A stretch of 64,000 nucleotides of DNA from contig JAUILU010000006.1 of the NCBI GenBank assembly GCA_030432905.1, positions 62,001 through 126,000 on the forward strand. The letters run 5' to 3'. A program made the position numbers and the translations under genes. How positions within the stretch are numbered: the stretch's first letter is position 1; each line of letters starts with the position of its first letter. This stretch comes from Phycisphaerae bacterium (lineage in GTDB: Bacteria > Planctomycetota > Phycisphaerae > Phycisphaerales > UBA1924). Under the pieces are notes generated by a model. That model was given only the letters and a program-made list of their open reading frames with translations, was not told where the DNA came from and did no database searches. Positions 62,156-64,000 of the stretch are shown piece by piece.

Positions 62156-64000
62156 ATGCAGGCCAGTCTGAATAATGGCACATGTACATCATCCGCCGAT
62201 CTTCGGCGGTTCGTTCGCCGGTGCGGTGCTGCGCTACCCGTTGCCGCAGCAATGTTTGCATCGGTCGTGCCGCTCGCAGTGACTGGTTGCGGCGAATCGA
62301 GCCAAGAGATTGAAACCGCTTTCGAGCCCGTAGCGCCTGAGCTTCTGAACGATCCGAGGTTCGGTGTGTTCCCGACCGAGCGGATCGACGCGGTGCTCGG
62401 GTTGCCGCTGGTGATCCGTGTCGATTTCGCGGGCAACTTTTTGCCCGAGGACGTCGGCCAGGTTGTGCTCGACGACGGCAGAGCGCTTGATACCCGCGTC
62501 GTGTGGATCGGTGTCAAACCCGGCGAACGCAGCGGGTCGTGGCTCGAGCCCGCGGGCGAGTGGGTGGCTCGATCGGTGCAAGAGGTTGCCGAGGGATTTG
62601 TCCCCGAGGGCGAGCTTGGCACGTGGGCGATCCTGCTGGACCCGCCGATCGACGCGGTTGGTCAAGGAATGTGGATCGCCGGCACTCGGCACTCGGTCAA
62701 CTGGCTCCCTGATCCGACGGTTGTTGCCTCGCGAGTGTCGGCCCGCGCGTGGCAGAGCCCGCTGACCGCAGAGATGCGCGAATCGCAGAGGCTGCGCTTT
62801 CTGGTCGAACCCGAACGCAAGAGCCCGTTCCGCAGGTGGCGTTACAGCCTGATGGTCGGCGAGATCTCGCCCAGAGCGGAACGCCGGGTCGTTGAAATCG
62901 ACGGCAGAATCAGAAGACTCGGTTCGTCGGTCGAGTGGGCGTCGGGTGAACTCACGGGCGAGGTGCTCGAACTGCTCGCAAGTCAGCGCGAGTCCAAATG
63001 GGCAATCGGACTGGCGAGGCTTGATCAGGCCGACAACGAGCTGGCCGAGCAGGTCAGGCAGAGGCTCTGCACGATCGTTGATTTTGGCGCGGGTGAGCTA
63101 GCGCCGCTCTGGCCGCTAGACAGAGAGGGCATCGATCGGCTGCTTTCGGATCTGCTGGATCAGCGTCTCCAGCCCCGAGAGCGCGCCCGGCGCGCCAAGC
63201 TCTGGCTCGACGATCAGCAGACCGCCGTCGCGTGGGTCGTCAGCGATGCGCCACGCACAGACGCGGCGACCGGTCGCTCGGTCGCAACGATCGCCGTGGC
63301 GAACATGGACTACGAGGCGAGGCTCGCCTCGGTCGAAAGCCGGAGCAACGCGGGTGGTTCTGAGCTGTCGTCGCTCGGGGCGCTCAGCGCCCGGGCCTAC
63401 GAGGTGCCCTGCGGCACCGCGGTCGGCGAGATCCCCGCTGTGGTCGCGAAGGTCGGCAACGACGAGCGCGTGCTCGCGGTCGGGGGTGTCGATGTCAAAG
63501 CAAGACCCCCGGGTCTGCGCATCGACCGCTTCTTCGGTGACTGGTCGCTCGCCACACTACAGGCCAACGTCATTCCGACGATGCCCGGCGGGGACGCGTA
63601 CCGCACGGGGGCGCTTCTGTACCGCGAGCCGGGCGGCCGGTGGATGCTCTACATCGAATGCGTGACTCCGAGGCGCGATCAGGAAGACGAGAGCGTTCGC
63701 GTCACGCTCGGCCCCGAGGGCGCGCCGGGTGATCTCATCGTCAAGCTCTCGCCGGGCTCAGAACCGAAGGTCGAGTTCGAGCGAGGCGCCGCACTGCTGG
63801 CACCGTTCGTGCCGGATGCCGAGGTCGAGACCTTCCCGGGCGGTTGGTCGGCCCGGCTCGTGGTGCCGGAGCGTTCGATCGAAGCCAACGGCGATCGGCT
63901 CAGGCTCGGCATCGAACGCACGGACAGCCTTGGGCGGCGCTCGGCTTGGCCCAGGCCCATGCTCCCCTGGCAGGGCGCGTGCGGCAGGGCGGCGATCGAT
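62156..64000 (+). CDS. Large putative lipoprotein of unknown function, cut by window edge
   Basis: The frame is open from ATG 62156 to base 64000 (615 codons, no stop). N-terminus MQASLNNGTCTSSADLRRFV, then a hydrophobic AALPVAAAMFASVVPLAVTGC (lipobox AVTGC) followed by GESSQEIE. The rest is a large exported domain with alternating strands (RVDFAGNFLPEDVGQVVLDD, WMLYIECVTPRRDQEDESVR, RLGIERTDSLGRRSAWPRP). No family recognised. An in-frame ATG at 62102 would add 18 residues. Downstream of the MoxR ATPase and may be its client. Confidence 0.75.
   Translation, partial: MQASLNNGTCTSSADLRRFVRRCGAALPVAAAMFASVVPLAVTGCGESSQEIETAFEPVAPELLNDPRFGVFPTERIDAVLGLPLVIRVDFAGNFLPEDVGQVVLDDGRALDTRVVWIGVKPGERSGSWLEPAGEWVARSVQEVAEGFVPEGELGTWAILLDPPIDAVGQGMWIAGTRHSVNWLPDPTVVASRVSARAWQSPLTAEMRESQRLRFLVEPERKSPFRRWRYSLMVGEISPRAERRVVEIDGRIRRLGSSVEWASGELTGEVLELLASQRESKWAIGLARLDQADNELAEQVRQRLCTIVDFGAGELAPLWPLDREGIDRLLSDLLDQRLQPRERARRAKLWLDDQQTAVAWVVSDAPRTDAATGRSVATIAVANMDYEARLASVESRSNAGGSELSSLGALSARAYEVPCGTAVGEIPAVVAKVGNDERVLAVGGVDVKARPPGLRIDRFFGDWSLATLQANVIPTMPGGDAYRTGALLYREPGGRWMLYIECVTPRRDQEDESVRVTLGPEGAPGDLIVKLSPGSEPKVEFERGAALLAPFVPDAEVETFPGGWSARLVVPERSIEANGDRLRLGIERTDSLGRRSAWPRPMLPWQGACGRAAID

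Overview
The window is GC-rich, gene-dense bacterial chromosome, most likely from a planctomycete of the Phycisphaerae. This is inferred from gene content and style, not from a database search. The supporting signs are: a 53-residue small basic protein of the type recalled as a signature of the PVC superphylum (8251-8412); an exported protein with a VPAPGS plus C-terminal hydrophobic segment plus RRKR tail (a PEP-CTERM variant common in Phycisphaerae); an AFTLIE-type pseudopilin; membrane proteins carrying a CxxCGYxLxG...CPECG zinc ribbon; a DUF1573/rhodanese/MauE cluster; futalosine-pathway menaquinone synthesis (mqnE); and complex I genes spread over separate loci.

Layout. 0-5.2 kb: polX (cut by the window edge), a helix-turn-helix regulator, DUF971-recG, pyrF. 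5.2-9.6 kb: sorting-tag protein, nuoI, a possible SPOR-domain membrane protein, the PVC small basic protein, an aminotransferase. 9.6-14.5 kb: a minus-strand run of beta-barrel protein, hydrolase, TauE-type exporter, GntR regulator and a tail-anchored coiled-coil protein. 14.7-18.9 kb: EamA transporter, an AT-rich membrane/zinc-ribbon gene, mqnE, a membrane protein whose Shine-Dalgarno (SD) lies in a hairpin, and a Rossmann protein with no usual start codon. 19.1-26 kb: dnaK with a strong terminator, rdgB, a pfkB kinase-ALDH7-rpiA operon and a lipoprotein carbonic anhydrase. 26-34 kb: icd, a TolC-like protein with Sua5, an SH3-like secreted protein, a FIST sensor protein. 34-41.4 kb: fahA, an ArsR/SRPBCC/membrane operon behind a perfect palindrome, an unknown conserved protein, a hydrolase coupled to a duplicated LPYT-repeat protein, an RluA enzyme, a GAF-type methionine sulfoxide reductase and rpsR with a switch-like leader. 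41.5-43.9 kb: DUF1573-rhodanese-MauE. 43.9-46.3 kb: a small AT-richer accessory patch with an IS1595-family transposase (leaderless promoter) and three small or overlapping genes including a multi-TM protein. 46.3-64 kb: glutamate dehydrogenase, pseudopilin pair, dusB, a compact lolC-lolD-hydrolase-GH3-NRDE-coiled-coil operon, nuoH, tRNA-Cys(GCA), a cation/proton antiporter with a probable CTG start, a MoxR ATPase and a truncated lipoprotein gene.

Together the genes describe an aerobic or facultative, menaquinone-using, Gram-negative-type cell with ordinary housekeeping functions. No CRISPR array, rRNA operon or prophage was seen. The items most worth following up are the accessory patch at 43.9-46.3 kb, the GH3 operon, the LPYT-repeat protein, the rpsR leader, the ArsR operator that covers its own start codon, and two genes with non-standard starts.
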